From Chloroflexota bacterium (GTDB lineage: Bacteria > Chloroflexota > Anaerolineae > Anaerolineales > Villigracilaceae), in the NCBI GenBank assembly GCA_016195815.1, contig JACPYX010000020.1:30648-94647 (forward strand): a DNA stretch of 64,000 nt. The letters are read 5' to 3'. The notes beneath the pieces are model-generated. The model saw nothing but the letters and a program-made list of their open reading frames with translations. It made no database searches and was not told where the DNA came from. Below are positions 7,463 to 15,986 of this stretch, in pieces. Each line of letters begins with the position of its first letter. Position 1 is the first letter of the stretch. The translations under genes were made by a program, and so were the position numbers.

Positions 7463-8740
7463 TCAGCCCCATTTCCAGATGGCCAGCCCGGCCAGTGTGC
7501 GAGCCGCGGCGAAAACGAACAACGCCGGGATCAATCCAATCTCATTCGCGACAAGAGGCCCGGCCAATGAACCCGCCAAAATGGACGCGTTCAGAATTAC
7601 GTTGTACCATGCCAGATAAGCGGGGCGGTCGTGCGCGGGGATGTGTTCCAGCAGGTAGTTGGCATACGCGCCGGCCGCCAGCGCCCAACTCAAACCGCCC
7701 AATGATGAGAGGCCATAGAATTGCAAGGCTGTGCGTGAGATCGCCAGAAGAAATGGATACAGCCCCATGCCGATCACGCCCAGCGCGGTGACTTGTTTGT
7801 GCCCAAGCCTGTGGACGATGCGCCTCAGTTGCGTTGAACCGGCCAGAACGATCAGGTAAAACAACGCCGAACTGATTCCGATCTGTTGATCCGTCAGATT
7901 TAAGTTATACACCTGGTAAAGCGGGAACAATGGCAAAGCCAGATATTGGGCCAGATGAAATCCAAACATGACCACCAGCACTTTTCGAAAGCCGGTAGAC
8001 CAGACGTCGGCGCGGATGGCAGAAAGTACGCCGTGCCTGGCGGACAAAAAGCCTGAGCGCCGCGCCGCTCTTTCGGGACCCTGAACCGGTTCCAGTTCCG
8101 AAAGAGGCGGGCGCGCGTCTGAGGAGGCCAGCGGTCTGATAAAGTAGAGATGCAGGCTGCTCATCGCCGCGCCTATAAATCCGATCGCAAAAACAATTTG
8201 ATATCCGATGGGGAAGTCAAAACGTTCGAGCAAATAACCGCTTCCGAGCGAGGTAGCCACATACGCGACTGATAACACCACATTGCGGATGCCCGCCACG
8301 TGGGCGCGATACTCGTCTGGCACGGCGGACGCAAATAAGGCGTTGAAGCCAACTGAGAGCGGCGTGAGCGGAATTGCCATGACCAATGCAAGGACAACCA
8401 GCGCCCAGACTTGCCCTGCGTCGCCGAAGAACCAGGGAAGCATGGCCCAAAACAGAAAGCCGATGCGATAGAGGACGGATGTCCAGAAAACAGCCGGGCC
8501 GATGGGACGCTTCGCGATCCAGTGTCCGGCCGGGATGGCCAGCATAAGGCTGACGACCGCCGCGCTGGCATCCAACATGCCAAGCTGAAAGCCGTTGGCG
8601 CCGAGCCGGGTGGCGTAGATTTTCAGGAAATTGATGGAAGAGCCGCTCAGTACGCCAAACCAGCCAATATCAAAGTAGAGATGGATGAAATTGGCCCGGT
8701 ATTCTTTAGGGATATCGGTCTTGAAAATTCTTGAGACCAC
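7463..8740 (-). CDS. MFS transporter
   Basis: A membrane protein of about 425 aa with twelve predicted hydrophobic helices and a charged central loop (about residues 200-225). The start is taken as GTG at 8740, not the longer in-frame ATG at 8782, because a perfect TATAAT lies 6 bp before that GTG (8747-8752), giving a leaderless transcript; the longer form would overlap the promoter. The family pattern (GVLSGSSINFLKIYATRLGA) resembles uncharacterised MFS permeases common in Chloroflexi. The substrate is unknown. Confidence 0.78.
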   Translation of the reverse strand: MVSRIFKTDIPKEYRANFIHLYFDIGWFGVLSGSSINFLKIYATRLGANGFQLGMLDASAAVVSLMLAIPAGHWIAKRPIGPAVFWTSVLYRIGFLFWAMLPWFFGDAGQVWALVVLALVMAIPLTPLSVGFNALFASAVPDEYRAHVAGIRNVVLSVAYVATSLGSGYLLERFDFPIGYQIVFAIGFIGAAMSSLHLYFIRPLASSDARPPLSELEPVQGPERAARRSGFLSARHGVLSAIRADVWSTGFRKVLVVMFGFHLAQYLALPLFPLYQVYNLNLTDQQIGISSALFYLIVLAGSTQLRRIVHRLGHKQVTALGVIGMGLYPFLLAISRTALQFYGLSSLGGLSWALAAGAYANYLLEHIPAHDRPAYLAWYNVILNASILAGSLAGPLVANEIGLIPALFVFAAARTLAGLAIWKWG

Positions 8741-8746
8741 GTGAAG

Positions 8747-8752
8747 ATTATA
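8747..8752 (-). promoter_or_regulatory. -10 box of leaderless MFS transcript
   Basis: TATAAT on the minus strand ends 6 bp before the GTG at 8740. The surrounding ATTATAAT also offers a TATAAT on the plus strand (8749-8754) facing the epimerase fragment. Confidence 0.6.
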
Positions 8753-8803
8753 ATGGTTCAAAGGCTTTGTGTGATGTGTCAAGTGTCAGATTTTTGGATG
8801 CTT

Positions 8804-8998
8804 ATGTTTAATCTTCGCCGTCATTTTCTGCTCGATCCCTCTGTTGCATTTCTAAATCATGGCTCATTTGGGGCCGCGCCAGAGCCTGTATTCTATGAAT
8901 ATCAACGCTGGCAGATGGATCTGGAACGTCAGCCGGTTGAATTTTTGGGCCGCCGTCATAATGAATTGATGCGAACTTCGCGCGCCATTTTGACTTAA
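8804..8998 (+). pseudogene. 5' fragment of a class V aminotransferase (isopenicillin-N-epimerase-like) gene
   Basis: Sixty-four codons aligning with the first part of the intact gene at 25164: HFLLDPSVAFLNHGSFGA here against HFLLDPNVVFLNHGSFGA there, followed by a shared LERQPV and FLGR. Homology stops after about residue 63, where a short repeat (8995-9029) begins and supplies the stop codon. The PLP lysine region is absent, so no enzyme can be made. It is a truncated paralogue. Confidence 0.85.
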
Positions 8999-9029
8999 TA
9001 TTCAAATGGATAAAGTCTAGCTTAGGATA
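8995..9029 (+). repeat. Repeat 1, left copy
   Basis: A 35-bp segment matching 25093-25127 at 30 of 35 positions by eye, in the same orientation. It contains the stop codons of both the epimerase fragment (plus strand) and the TetR gene (minus strand). Confidence 0.75.
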
Positions 9030-9633
9030 GAGGCTTGCCTAATACCATCTGGTTCATTGCAAAGAGCATCATCTCGCGAATGCTGAAACGATCCAATATC
9101 ACGTGAGAGACGTTGCCTTCCAATATAAGAGAAATGATGCCGTGCAATTGTCCCCATACAGTTAGGGCCATGATCTCCGGTGGAGCAGGACGCAAAACGC
9201 CGGCATCCTGGCAGGCGCGTACAATATCCACCACGCGCTCAAAGTTCTTGCGGGATATTTCAACAAAGGCGGGATAATCTTTTTCCTTTTCCAAAATGCC
9301 CGAAAACATGATATGAAACGTATCCCTGTTGTTCAAGGCGAATTGAACATACACCCACGCGCCCTCCAATAATTGTTGTTTTGGATCACTGGCATATGGC
9401 GAAACAGCGGCATCCAGTTCGGCATAGAGTTGTTTGAAACCCTCGGTGGAGATAGCCGCGATCAGCGATTGCTTATCAGTAAAATGCGCATACGGCGCAG
9501 AGTGGCTGACCCCGGCCCTTTTCGCTACCTTCCGCAGACTTAACCCACCGACACCCTCTTTCGACAAAATTTTAATTCCTGCTTCGATGAGCGCGTTTTT
9601 TAAATCTCCATGATGATATTTTGGGGATGGCAT
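9022..9633 (-). CDS. TetR/AcrR-family repressor of the adjacent catabolic cassette
   Basis: A 203-aa one-component regulator. The N-terminal HTH (residues about 8-55) includes GGLSLRKVAKRAGVSHSAPYAHF, typical of TetR proteins; the C-terminal part is the variable ligand and dimerisation domain. It is divergent from the aldolase-aminotransferase-MFS-kinase operon, and two 15-bp palindromes lie between them, one on the operon's -35 element and one just past its -10. The simplest reading is repression relieved by a pathway intermediate. Its last codons and stop lie inside repeat 1, as if the gene end was reshaped by the rearrangement there. Confidence 0.9.
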   Translation of the reverse strand: MPSPKYHHGDLKNALIEAGIKILSKEGVGGLSLRKVAKRAGVSHSAPYAHFTDKQSLIAAISTEGFKQLYAELDAAVSPYASDPKQQLLEGAWVYVQFALNNRDTFHIMFSGILEKEKDYPAFVEISRKNFERVVDIVRACQDAGVLRPAPPEIMALTVWGQLHGIISLILEGNVSHVILDRFSIREMMLFAMNQMVLGKPLS

Positions 9634-9654
9634 GAATAAATCTTAAGTCTAAAT

Positions 9655-9669
9655 CTTGACATAGTCAAG
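9655..9669. promoter_or_regulatory. Operator palindrome 1 for the TetR regulator
   Basis: Perfect palindrome CTTGAC-ATA-GTCAAG covering the -35 TTGACA of the cassette promoter. Confidence 0.75.
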
Positions 9670-9684
9670 ATGATATCTTAAAAT
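9657..9684 (+). promoter_or_regulatory. Promoter of the catabolic cassette
   Basis: TTGACA (9657-9662), 16-bp spacer, TAAAAT (9679-9684), directed at the aldolase gene. Confidence 0.75.
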
Positions 9685-9699
9685 CTGGACACTGTCTAG
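9685..9699. promoter_or_regulatory. Operator palindrome 2 for the TetR regulator
   Basis: CTGGACA-C-TGTCTAG, one mismatch from a perfect palindrome, same half-site as operator 1. The centres are exactly 30 bp apart (about three helical turns), so two dimers would bind on one DNA face, just downstream of the -10. Confidence 0.7.
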
Positions 9700-9718
9700 T
9701 TTATAAATGCGGAGGCCT

Positions 9719-10405
9719 ATGAGCCCATTTGATCCTTCAAAAAAACAAGTTGTCGAAGTTGCGCAGGAACTGGTCCGGAAGGGATATCTGATGGCAACCG
9801 GGGGAAATTTGTCGTTGCGGATTGCCGGACAGGACGCTTTTGCCATCACCCCCTCAAATTACGATTACATGAAAATGACCCCCAACGACGTATGTATTCT
9901 GGGCTTCGATTTGGCTTTGCTTGAGGGACACCTTAAACCATCGGTTGAATCTGCCATGCACGGTGCAATCTACCAGGTTCGTCGTGATGTCAATGCCATC
10001 GTTCATACCCACCAGGTTTATGCCAGCGCACTAACGTTGATCAAAGCACCGATCCCTGCCTTGTTCGATGAGCAGGCGCGCTTCCTGGGCCGCAGCGTTG
10101 AAATTATCCCTTATGCGCCATCGGGAACAGGATTCTTGAAAAGCGCAGTCGCAAAGCATGTGCGGAATCACAACAACGCTTTTATGATGCAAAACCACGG
10201 TGCGCTGGTCTTTGGTCACAACATGGAACGCGCCATCCATAATGTTGAAATCCTGGAAAAATGCTCGCTGGCATATCTGCTGGCAATTTGCTCTGAACGT
10301 AATGTAAGCAAAATTCCACTGGCTGTGCGCGAGATTGCGTTTTCAAAATTGCGGAATGACCAAAAGAAAATTGCAAAAGGCGGGAGCGTGACAAGTGGAG
10401 AATAA
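9719..10405 (+). CDS. Class II (zinc) aldolase, fuculose-phosphate-aldolase-like
   Basis: Predicted to cleave a ketose-phosphate to a C3 phosphate and an aldehyde in the cytoplasm. The 228-aa length is normal. Residues of the class II aldolase/adducin fold are present: Glu77 in PSVESAMH, zinc ligands H97 and H99 in VHTHQVYAS, and H160 in MMQNHGALVFG. The ATG at 9719 follows GGAGG (9711-9715). It is the first gene of the TetR-controlled operon; the kinase at its end would supply the phosphorylated substrate. The actual sugar is unknown; the family also contains epimerases and decarboxylase-like members. Confidence 0.85.
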   Translation: MSPFDPSKKQVVEVAQELVRKGYLMATGGNLSLRIAGQDAFAITPSNYDYMKMTPNDVCILGFDLALLEGHLKPSVESAMHGAIYQVRRDVNAIVHTHQVYASALTLIKAPIPALFDEQARFLGRSVEIIPYAPSGTGFLKSAVAKHVRNHNNAFMMQNHGALVFGHNMERAIHNVEILEKCSLAYLLAICSERNVSKIPLAVREIAFSKLRNDQKKIAKGGSVTSGE

Positions 10406-10406
10406 A

Positions 10407-11852
10407 ATGGACGAACAGAAATATGCAATCAGCGAGTATCACGACATACAAGCAATTTATGCAAAGCTGGATAATCTCATCAGCAAACCCATGCGCCCGG
10501 TTAAGCGTGAGAGGATGCAGGGATTTCTCGATTATTTCGACAACCGGTGCAAACGCTCAAAAATGCTGATAGGCGAGGCGCAAAAATATATTCCCGGCGG
10601 CGTGCAACACAATCTTGCATTCAACTATCCTTTTCCCATCGCTATTGAAAAGGCAGATGGCGCCTATTTGTGGGACGCCGATGGAAATCAATATATTGAT
10701 TTCCTGCAAGCAGGCGGCCCGACCATGCTGGGCAGCAACTATGCTCCGGTGCGCGAAAAAATATTCGAACTGCTCAAAACTTGCGGCCCGGTCACGGGCC
10801 TGTTCCATGAATATGAATTAAAGCTGGCGCAGCTCGTCAATCGTTTCATGCCCGCCGTGGAAATGTTCCGCATGTTGGGATCAGGAACCGAAAGTGTAAT
10901 GGCGGCCATCCGCGCTGCGCGGGCCTTCACAAAAAAGAGATATGTCATCAAAGTCGGCGGCGCGTATCACGGCTGGAGCGACCAGATGGTTTACGGATTG
11001 CATGTTCCGGGCACAGGCCGGCTTGAAGCGACAGGCATTCCACGCGGAGCAAACGCCGCGACGGAGGAATTTTTTCCAAACAGCCTCAGCGCGTTGAAAC
11101 GTCATTTAATGGTCAACCGCTTAAGGGGCGGAACCGCAGCGGTCATAGTTGAACCGCTCGGACCCGAATCGGGCACGCGTCCCGTTTCGTTTGACTTCAA
11201 TCAAAATGTGCGCGAACTTTGCGATGAATTCGGCGCGCTTCTTATCTTCGACGAAGTCGTGACCGGCTTCCGTCTTGGCTTGGGAGGCGCTCAAGGTTTC
11301 TTCGGCGTCAAGCCCGATCTGACGGTGTTCGGCAAATGCATTTCTGGCGGTTACCCGATGGCTGGGGGCGTGGGCGGGCGCGCCGATGTGATGATGTGCT
11401 TCGCGGCTGGCATTGGAGGCACAGGCGAACGCGCTTACATCGGCGGGACGCTTTCTGCGAACCCACTTTCATGCGCGGCTGGATATTACTCGCTTCTTGA
11501 AATGGAGCGAACGAATGCTCCAGTCATTGCGGGACGTGCAGGCGACCGGCTTGCAAAAGGTTTGCAGGACACCGTCGAAAAATATGACCTGCCTTTTGTC
11601 GTTTACAACCAGGGTTCGATTGTTCATCTTGAAACGTCGGGCGTGATGCTGCTTGATTTTCGCAATCCACTGCGCCTGGCGCATGAACTTAAGCCGCGTA
11701 AACACATGATGGAAGAAATGGGCGCGGCCTATATGTCGCAGGGATTGATCACGCTGGCGGGCTCGCGCATGTATACGTCCATGGCGGATACGGACGAAGT
11801 CATTGACAATGCATTGAATAAATTTGAAACCGTGCTATCGGCTTGCGTATAA
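10407..11852 (+). CDS. Class III aminotransferase, glutamate-1-semialdehyde-aminomutase-like
   Basis: A 481-aa PLP enzyme. Visible motifs are YLWDADGNQYIDFLQAGGP, GSGTESVMAAIRAARAFT, GGAYHGWSD, LIFDEVVTGFR and the PLP lysine in VFGKCISGGYPMAGG. It has about 50 extra N-terminal residues compared with typical HemL (about 430 aa) and sits in a catabolic operon, so tetrapyrrole synthesis is unlikely; amination or deamination of a sugar- or polyol-derived aldehyde is more plausible. ATG 10407 is chosen over an in-frame GTG at 10395 because GTGGAG serves as its ribosome-binding site; the aldolase stop lies one base upstream. Confidence 0.82.
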   Translation: MDEQKYAISEYHDIQAIYAKLDNLISKPMRPVKRERMQGFLDYFDNRCKRSKMLIGEAQKYIPGGVQHNLAFNYPFPIAIEKADGAYLWDADGNQYIDFLQAGGPTMLGSNYAPVREKIFELLKTCGPVTGLFHEYELKLAQLVNRFMPAVEMFRMLGSGTESVMAAIRAARAFTKKRYVIKVGGAYHGWSDQMVYGLHVPGTGRLEATGIPRGANAATEEFFPNSLSALKRHLMVNRLRGGTAAVIVEPLGPESGTRPVSFDFNQNVRELCDEFGALLIFDEVVTGFRLGLGGAQGFFGVKPDLTVFGKCISGGYPMAGGVGGRADVMMCFAAGIGGTGERAYIGGTLSANPLSCAAGYYSLLEMERTNAPVIAGRAGDRLAKGLQDTVEKYDLPFVVYNQGSIVHLETSGVMLLDFRNPLRLAHELKPRKHMMEEMGAAYMSQGLITLAGSRMYTSMADTDEVIDNALNKFETVLSACV

Positions 11853-11861
11853 AGGAGCATA

Positions 11862-13061
11862 ATGGCAAACAACTATAAACTTTACGGCTATCGTTGGGTG
11901 GTGCTGGCAGTTTTCATGTTCATCAATTTGACCATCCAGATGTTGTGGATCACGTACGCGCCCATCACGGGACCCGCGGCAAAATACTACGGCGTGAGCG
12001 ATTTGCAAATTGGCCTATTAGCGATGTCGTTCATGATCGCATTCATTCCGCTTTCCATTCCCGTTTCGTGGGTCATTGATACTTATGGATTTAGACTCGC
12101 GGTCAGCATTGGCGCAATATTGATGGGAATCTTCGGACTGTTACGCGGATTCGCAGGCGCAAATTACAGCCTCGTTTTGTGGAGCACGATCGGGATCGCG
12201 GCGGCCCAGCCGTTCCTGCTCAACGCGTGGACGAAAGTTCCCGCCAATTGGTTTGCCATTGAAGAACGCGCCACCGCAGTCGGGTTGGTGACACTCGCCA
12301 ATTTGGTTGGCACGGCACTCGGCATGGTGCTCACGCCGATTCTCATAGAGACAATTTCCATCCCAACTGTTCAATTGATCTACGGCGGTATTGCGGCGGT
12401 CTCGTCTGTCTTGTTCATTCTGCTTGCAAAAGAGACACCCACCACTCCGCCGGGACCCGCTGGCAGCGAAGTTCGCGCATTGATGTTGGATGGACTTAAG
12501 CACGCGCTCACAGTGAAATCCTTCTGGATTTATTTATTCGTCTCATTCATTGGGTTGGGAATTTTCAACGGAGTTACCACCTGGGTGGAAAACATCATCC
12601 GTCCGCGCGGCTTCACACCCACCGATGCGGGCACGCTCGGCGCGTTGATGTTGGTCGGAGGTGTGTTGGGCGCAGTTGCCATCCCGCCGTTTTCAGATAA
12701 GCAACACAAACGCCAGCCCTTTATTCTGCTTGGCTTGGTCTTGGCAACCCCTGGCCTCATCGGCGTGGCATTTGCCACCAGTCCATGGCTGTTGTTTGCA
12801 TCTGCCTTTGCGATGGGATTCTTCCTGGTCAGCACAAGTCCAATCGGGATGCAATACGCCGCCGAAGTGACTCAACCGACTCCTGAAGGCACATCGAATG
12901 GATTGATTCAATTATTCGGTCAGGCCTCGGTGGTGTTCGTCTACATTATGGAAGCCTTGAAGACATCCAACGGCTCATTTACTCCAGCGCTATTGCTGGC
13001 AATTGGATTACTAATCATCAGCGCGTTGATCGTTACACAAATGAAAGACCCGCAGAGATAA
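11862..13061 (+). CDS. MFS transporter of the catabolic cassette
   Basis: A 399-aa protein with about twelve transmembrane helices and a short central loop after helix 6 (KETPTTPPGPAGSEVRA). It starts 9 bp after the aminotransferase stop, behind AAAGGAG, and is followed 3 bp later by the kinase, so it belongs to the operon and probably imports the operon's substrate. The N-terminal half (YRWVVLAVFMFINLTIQMLWITYAPI) is of the FLVCR/anion-symporter-like MFS type. The substrate is unproven. Confidence 0.83.
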   Translation: MANNYKLYGYRWVVLAVFMFINLTIQMLWITYAPITGPAAKYYGVSDLQIGLLAMSFMIAFIPLSIPVSWVIDTYGFRLAVSIGAILMGIFGLLRGFAGANYSLVLWSTIGIAAAQPFLLNAWTKVPANWFAIEERATAVGLVTLANLVGTALGMVLTPILIETISIPTVQLIYGGIAAVSSVLFILLAKETPTTPPGPAGSEVRALMLDGLKHALTVKSFWIYLFVSFIGLGIFNGVTTWVENIIRPRGFTPTDAGTLGALMLVGGVLGAVAIPPFSDKQHKRQPFILLGLVLATPGLIGVAFATSPWLLFASAFAMGFFLVSTSPIGMQYAAEVTQPTPEGTSNGLIQLFGQASVVFVYIMEALKTSNGSFTPALLLAIGLLIISALIVTQMKDPQR

Positions 13062-13064
13062 ATT

Positions 13065-14678
13065 ATGACGAACGAAAAACTGATCCTCGCAGTTGACCTC
13101 GGCACCTCGGGTGTAAAAATCGCACTGATCGCCATCAGTGGAAAAGTGCTTGGCTGGGAAAGCGAACCCGTCAGACTTATTATCACGCCGGATGGCGGCG
13201 CAGAACAATCGCCAGAAGAGTGGTGGCAGGCATTCCTGTCAGCGGCGGGAAGGTTAATGAAACGGGAGCCAGCCGCGGGTCCAAACGTGATCGCTGTCTG
13301 TTGTTCCACACAAGGCGAGGGTACGGTCGCGGTTGATAAAACGGGAAAAGCCCTCGGCAACGCAATCCTATGGATGGACATGCGCGGCGCGCCCAATCTT
13401 CGCAAGCAACTTGGCGGGCTGGTCAATATTGATGGCGCGGATGTGCTAAAGGTTTTGCGCTTCGTACAATTGACTGGCGGTATGCCTTCGATGACCGGCA
13501 AAGACCCCGCCGCGCATATGCTTTTTATTCGCGATACGAAACCAGAGATATATGAGCGCACATATAAGTTTTTAAACGTGTTGGATTATATGAACATGCA
13601 ATTGACGGGGGAGTTCGTTGCGAGTTTTGATTCTATTGTAACTTCGTGGGCCACTGATAATCGCAACCCTGATTCGATTCAATACAACGACTCATTGATT
13701 CGCGCGCTCGGCATTGACCGCGAAAAACTTCCTGATGTTGTGGCTTGCACGAAAGCAATTGGCAATCTGCGCCATGATGTTGCGGGTGCGCTTGGGCTTT
13801 CATCAGATGTAAAAGTGGTGGCAGGCGCAATTGATAATACCGCCGCCGCGATTGGCGCAGGCGCGATCAAAGATTACCTGCCGCATCTTTACATCGGCAC
13901 GTCCTCGTGGATCGCGGCGCACGTGCCGTTCAAAAAGACGGATGTGCTTTCCAGCATGGCATCCATTCCGTGCGCGGTGCCTGGGCGCTACCTGCTCACC
14001 GCGCTTCAGGCAACAGCGGGCGGCAATCTTACGTTTCTGCGCGACAATATCATCTACCACAAGGATGAATTGTTGCAGGAAGCCGACGTGCCTGATATTT
14101 TCAAAGTGCTGGATCAAATTGCTGAGCGCGTGCCTGCGGGTTCAAACGGCGTCATGTACACGCCGTGGATCTGGGGCGAGCGCGCGCCAGTGGACGACCG
14201 CACGCTTCGCGCGGGACTTTTTAACCTGTCTCTGAACAACACAAGGGAGGATGTCATCCGAGCATTTCTGGAAGGAATCGCCTTCAATACGCGTTGGCTG
14301 CTTTCGCCAGTCGAGAAGTTTTTGGGACGCAGGGTTGCGTCCATTAACATCGTCGGCGGAGGAGCGCAATCAGATATTTGGTGTCAGATCTTCGCGGACG
14401 TGATGAACGTGGAGATCAAACAAGTTGCTGATCCCATCTATGCCAATGCGCGCGGCGCGGCATGGATCGCGGCTGTTGGTTTGGGCGAGATCGAATTCGA
14501 TGATGTGCCTGATCTAGTGCGGTTCAAACGGGCCTATCAGCCCCAGCCGAAAAACCGAACGTTTTATGATGAAAAATTCGAGATCTTCAAGCAGATTTAC
14601 AGGCAAATGAAAGGCATATATCATCGGTTGAACGATAATCACATTAGGCCTCTTGCAAAAGCAAGAGAAGCGCCATAA
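13065..14678 (+). CDS. FGGY-family carbohydrate kinase (xylulokinase-like)
   Basis: A 537-aa sugar kinase phosphorylating an imported sugar or polyol with ATP. The phosphate-1 motif LAVDLGTSGVKIALI (residues about 8-22), the WMDMRG substrate-side segment and the C-terminal adenosine motif NIVGGGAQSDIWCQIFADV are present. It is the last gene of the operon. The final 13 residues (HIRPLAKAREAP and stop region) are encoded by repeat 2, so the native C-terminus may have been replaced. It resembles xylulokinases, but the specificity is not certain. Confidence 0.87.
   Translation: MTNEKLILAVDLGTSGVKIALIAISGKVLGWESEPVRLIITPDGGAEQSPEEWWQAFLSAAGRLMKREPAAGPNVIAVCCSTQGEGTVAVDKTGKALGNAILWMDMRGAPNLRKQLGGLVNIDGADVLKVLRFVQLTGGMPSMTGKDPAAHMLFIRDTKPEIYERTYKFLNVLDYMNMQLTGEFVASFDSIVTSWATDNRNPDSIQYNDSLIRALGIDREKLPDVVACTKAIGNLRHDVAGALGLSSDVKVVAGAIDNTAAAIGAGAIKDYLPHLYIGTSSWIAAHVPFKKTDVLSSMASIPCAVPGRYLLTALQATAGGNLTFLRDNIIYHKDELLQEADVPDIFKVLDQIAERVPAGSNGVMYTPWIWGERAPVDDRTLRAGLFNLSLNNTREDVIRAFLEGIAFNTRWLLSPVEKFLGRRVASINIVGGGAQSDIWCQIFADVMNVEIKQVADPIYANARGAAWIAAVGLGEIEFDDVPDLVRFKRAYQPQPKNRTFYDEKFEIFKQIYRQMKGIYHRLNDNHIRPLAKAREAP
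14642..14677 (+). repeat. Repeat 2, left copy
   Basis: A 36-bp segment matching 25041-25076 at 33 of 36 positions by eye, same orientation. It contains a hairpin CTCTTGC-AAAA-GCAAGAG and overlaps the 3' end of the kinase gene, supplying its last codons and stop. A second small hairpin GCGCC-ATAATA-GGCGC (14670-14685) abuts it. Confidence 0.75.
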
Positions 14679-14754
14679 TAGGCGCATGAAATACGAGGCG
14701 ACGAACGGACGGCTGAAATTGAGGCAACTGCCTTTGCTGTTTTTTGCAAGTGGT

Positions 14755-15945
14755 CTATTTAAGAATATCTGCGGCAGCGGATGCCATTAACGCCGCGCCG
14801 CGCATCAGCGCTTCTTCGTCGAAGTCGAACTTCGGATGATGATGCCCGTAATCGAGATGCTTTTCTTTGTTGTTCGAGCCGATGAAGAAGTAACAGCCCG
14901 GAACTTTTTCCTGCATGAAGGCCATGTCCTCAGCGCCCATGGTCATGTAAGGCGCGGTATCGAGCGCGGCTTCGGGCAGGAGTGTGCGCGCGGTTTGTTG
15001 GACGCGGGCCGCGACTGCATCGTCGTTGATGACGGCGGGCGTGACTCTCTGCACGTTGACCTCCGCTTTGCATCCCATTGTTTCGGCGACGCCGCGCGCG
15101 ATCTGATCGAATCGTTCCAGGACCTTTTGGCGGACCGCCGGATCGAAAGTGCGGATCGTGCCCGTCAACTCCGCCTCCTGCGGGATGACGTTGAACGCCG
15201 TGCCGGAATGAACCGTGGTCACACTGACAACTGCCGCCTGCAACGGCGCAACATTTCGCGAAGTAACGGTCTGCAACGCATTGATGACTTGCGCCGCGGC
15301 CGCGATGGGGTCAATCGTCAAATGCGGGGCCGCGCCGTGCCCGCCTTTGCCAGTGAGCTTGATCGTGAATTGTTCCGCGCCCGCCATCACGGGGCCTTTT
15401 GCCACGCCAATCCAGCCGAGCGGTTTTTCGTTCCAGAGATGAAGCGAAAGAGTGTTGTCTACTTTGGGGCCGTCGAGCACGCCGTCGCGGATCATCATCT
15501 GCGCGCCGCCCATCTCTTCACCGTTGTAACCCTCTTCGGATGGTTGGAAACAAAACTTGACCGTGCCAGCCAGTTCATTGCGATGCTTTTGAAGGATTTT
15601 CGCGACGGTCAGGCCGATGGCGGTGTGGCCGTCGTGTCCGCAGGCGTGCATCACGCCTTGATTCTGTGAAGTGTATTCCGCGCCCGTGTCCTCACTGATG
15701 GGAAGCGCATCCATGTCAAAGCGGATGAGCAGGGTGGGACCGGGCTTTGTGCCTTCGAGCAGGCCGACCACGCCGGTTTTGCCAATTCCCTTGGTGACTT
15801 CGAGTCCGAGCGACTCGAGTTCTTTAGCTACGATTCCGCCTGTGCGGACTTCGTGAAAACCGAGTTCGGGATGGATGTGAAAGTCGCGGCGCATGGATTG
15901 AGTGTAAGTAAAAAGAGCTTTGGCTTCAGCAAGATAATCAATCAT
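14755..15945 (-). CDS. M20-family amidohydrolase
   Basis: A 396-aa metallo-hydrolase of the amidohydrolase / IAA-amino-acid-hydrolase group (peptidase M20D). Metal-binding stretches are MHACGHDGHTAIGL near residue 100 and PSEEGYNGEEMGGA near 135, plus THEMGAEDMAF-like TMGAEDMAFM near 335. It hydrolyses N-acyl amino acids or related amides; the substrate is unknown. It faces the kinase operon tail to tail, and could deacylate the same kind of substrate that the cassette degrades (speculative). Confidence 0.9.
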   Translation of the reverse strand: MIDYLAEAKALFTYTQSMRRDFHIHPELGFHEVRTGGIVAKELESLGLEVTKGIGKTGVVGLLEGTKPGPTLLIRFDMDALPISEDTGAEYTSQNQGVMHACGHDGHTAIGLTVAKILQKHRNELAGTVKFCFQPSEEGYNGEEMGGAQMMIRDGVLDGPKVDNTLSLHLWNEKPLGWIGVAKGPVMAGAEQFTIKLTGKGGHGAAPHLTIDPIAAAAQVINALQTVTSRNVAPLQAAVVSVTTVHSGTAFNVIPQEAELTGTIRTFDPAVRQKVLERFDQIARGVAETMGCKAEVNVQRVTPAVINDDAVAARVQQTARTLLPEAALDTAPYMTMGAEDMAFMQEKVPGCYFFIGSNNKEKHLDYGHHHPKFDFDEEALMRGAALMASAAADILK

Positions 15946-15986
15946 GTTCGTTGTCCTTTCGAGTTGAGATTGCGATGGCGATCAGG

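Noticed and set aside
10407..11852. hemL (tetrapyrrole biosynthesis)
   Set aside because: Family fold fits, but the protein is longer than HemL and is embedded in a sugar-catabolic operon with its own repressor.
14836..15669. 277-codon plus-strand ORF
   Set aside because: Antisense shadow of the M20 amidohydrolase, arginine-rich and unlike any family.
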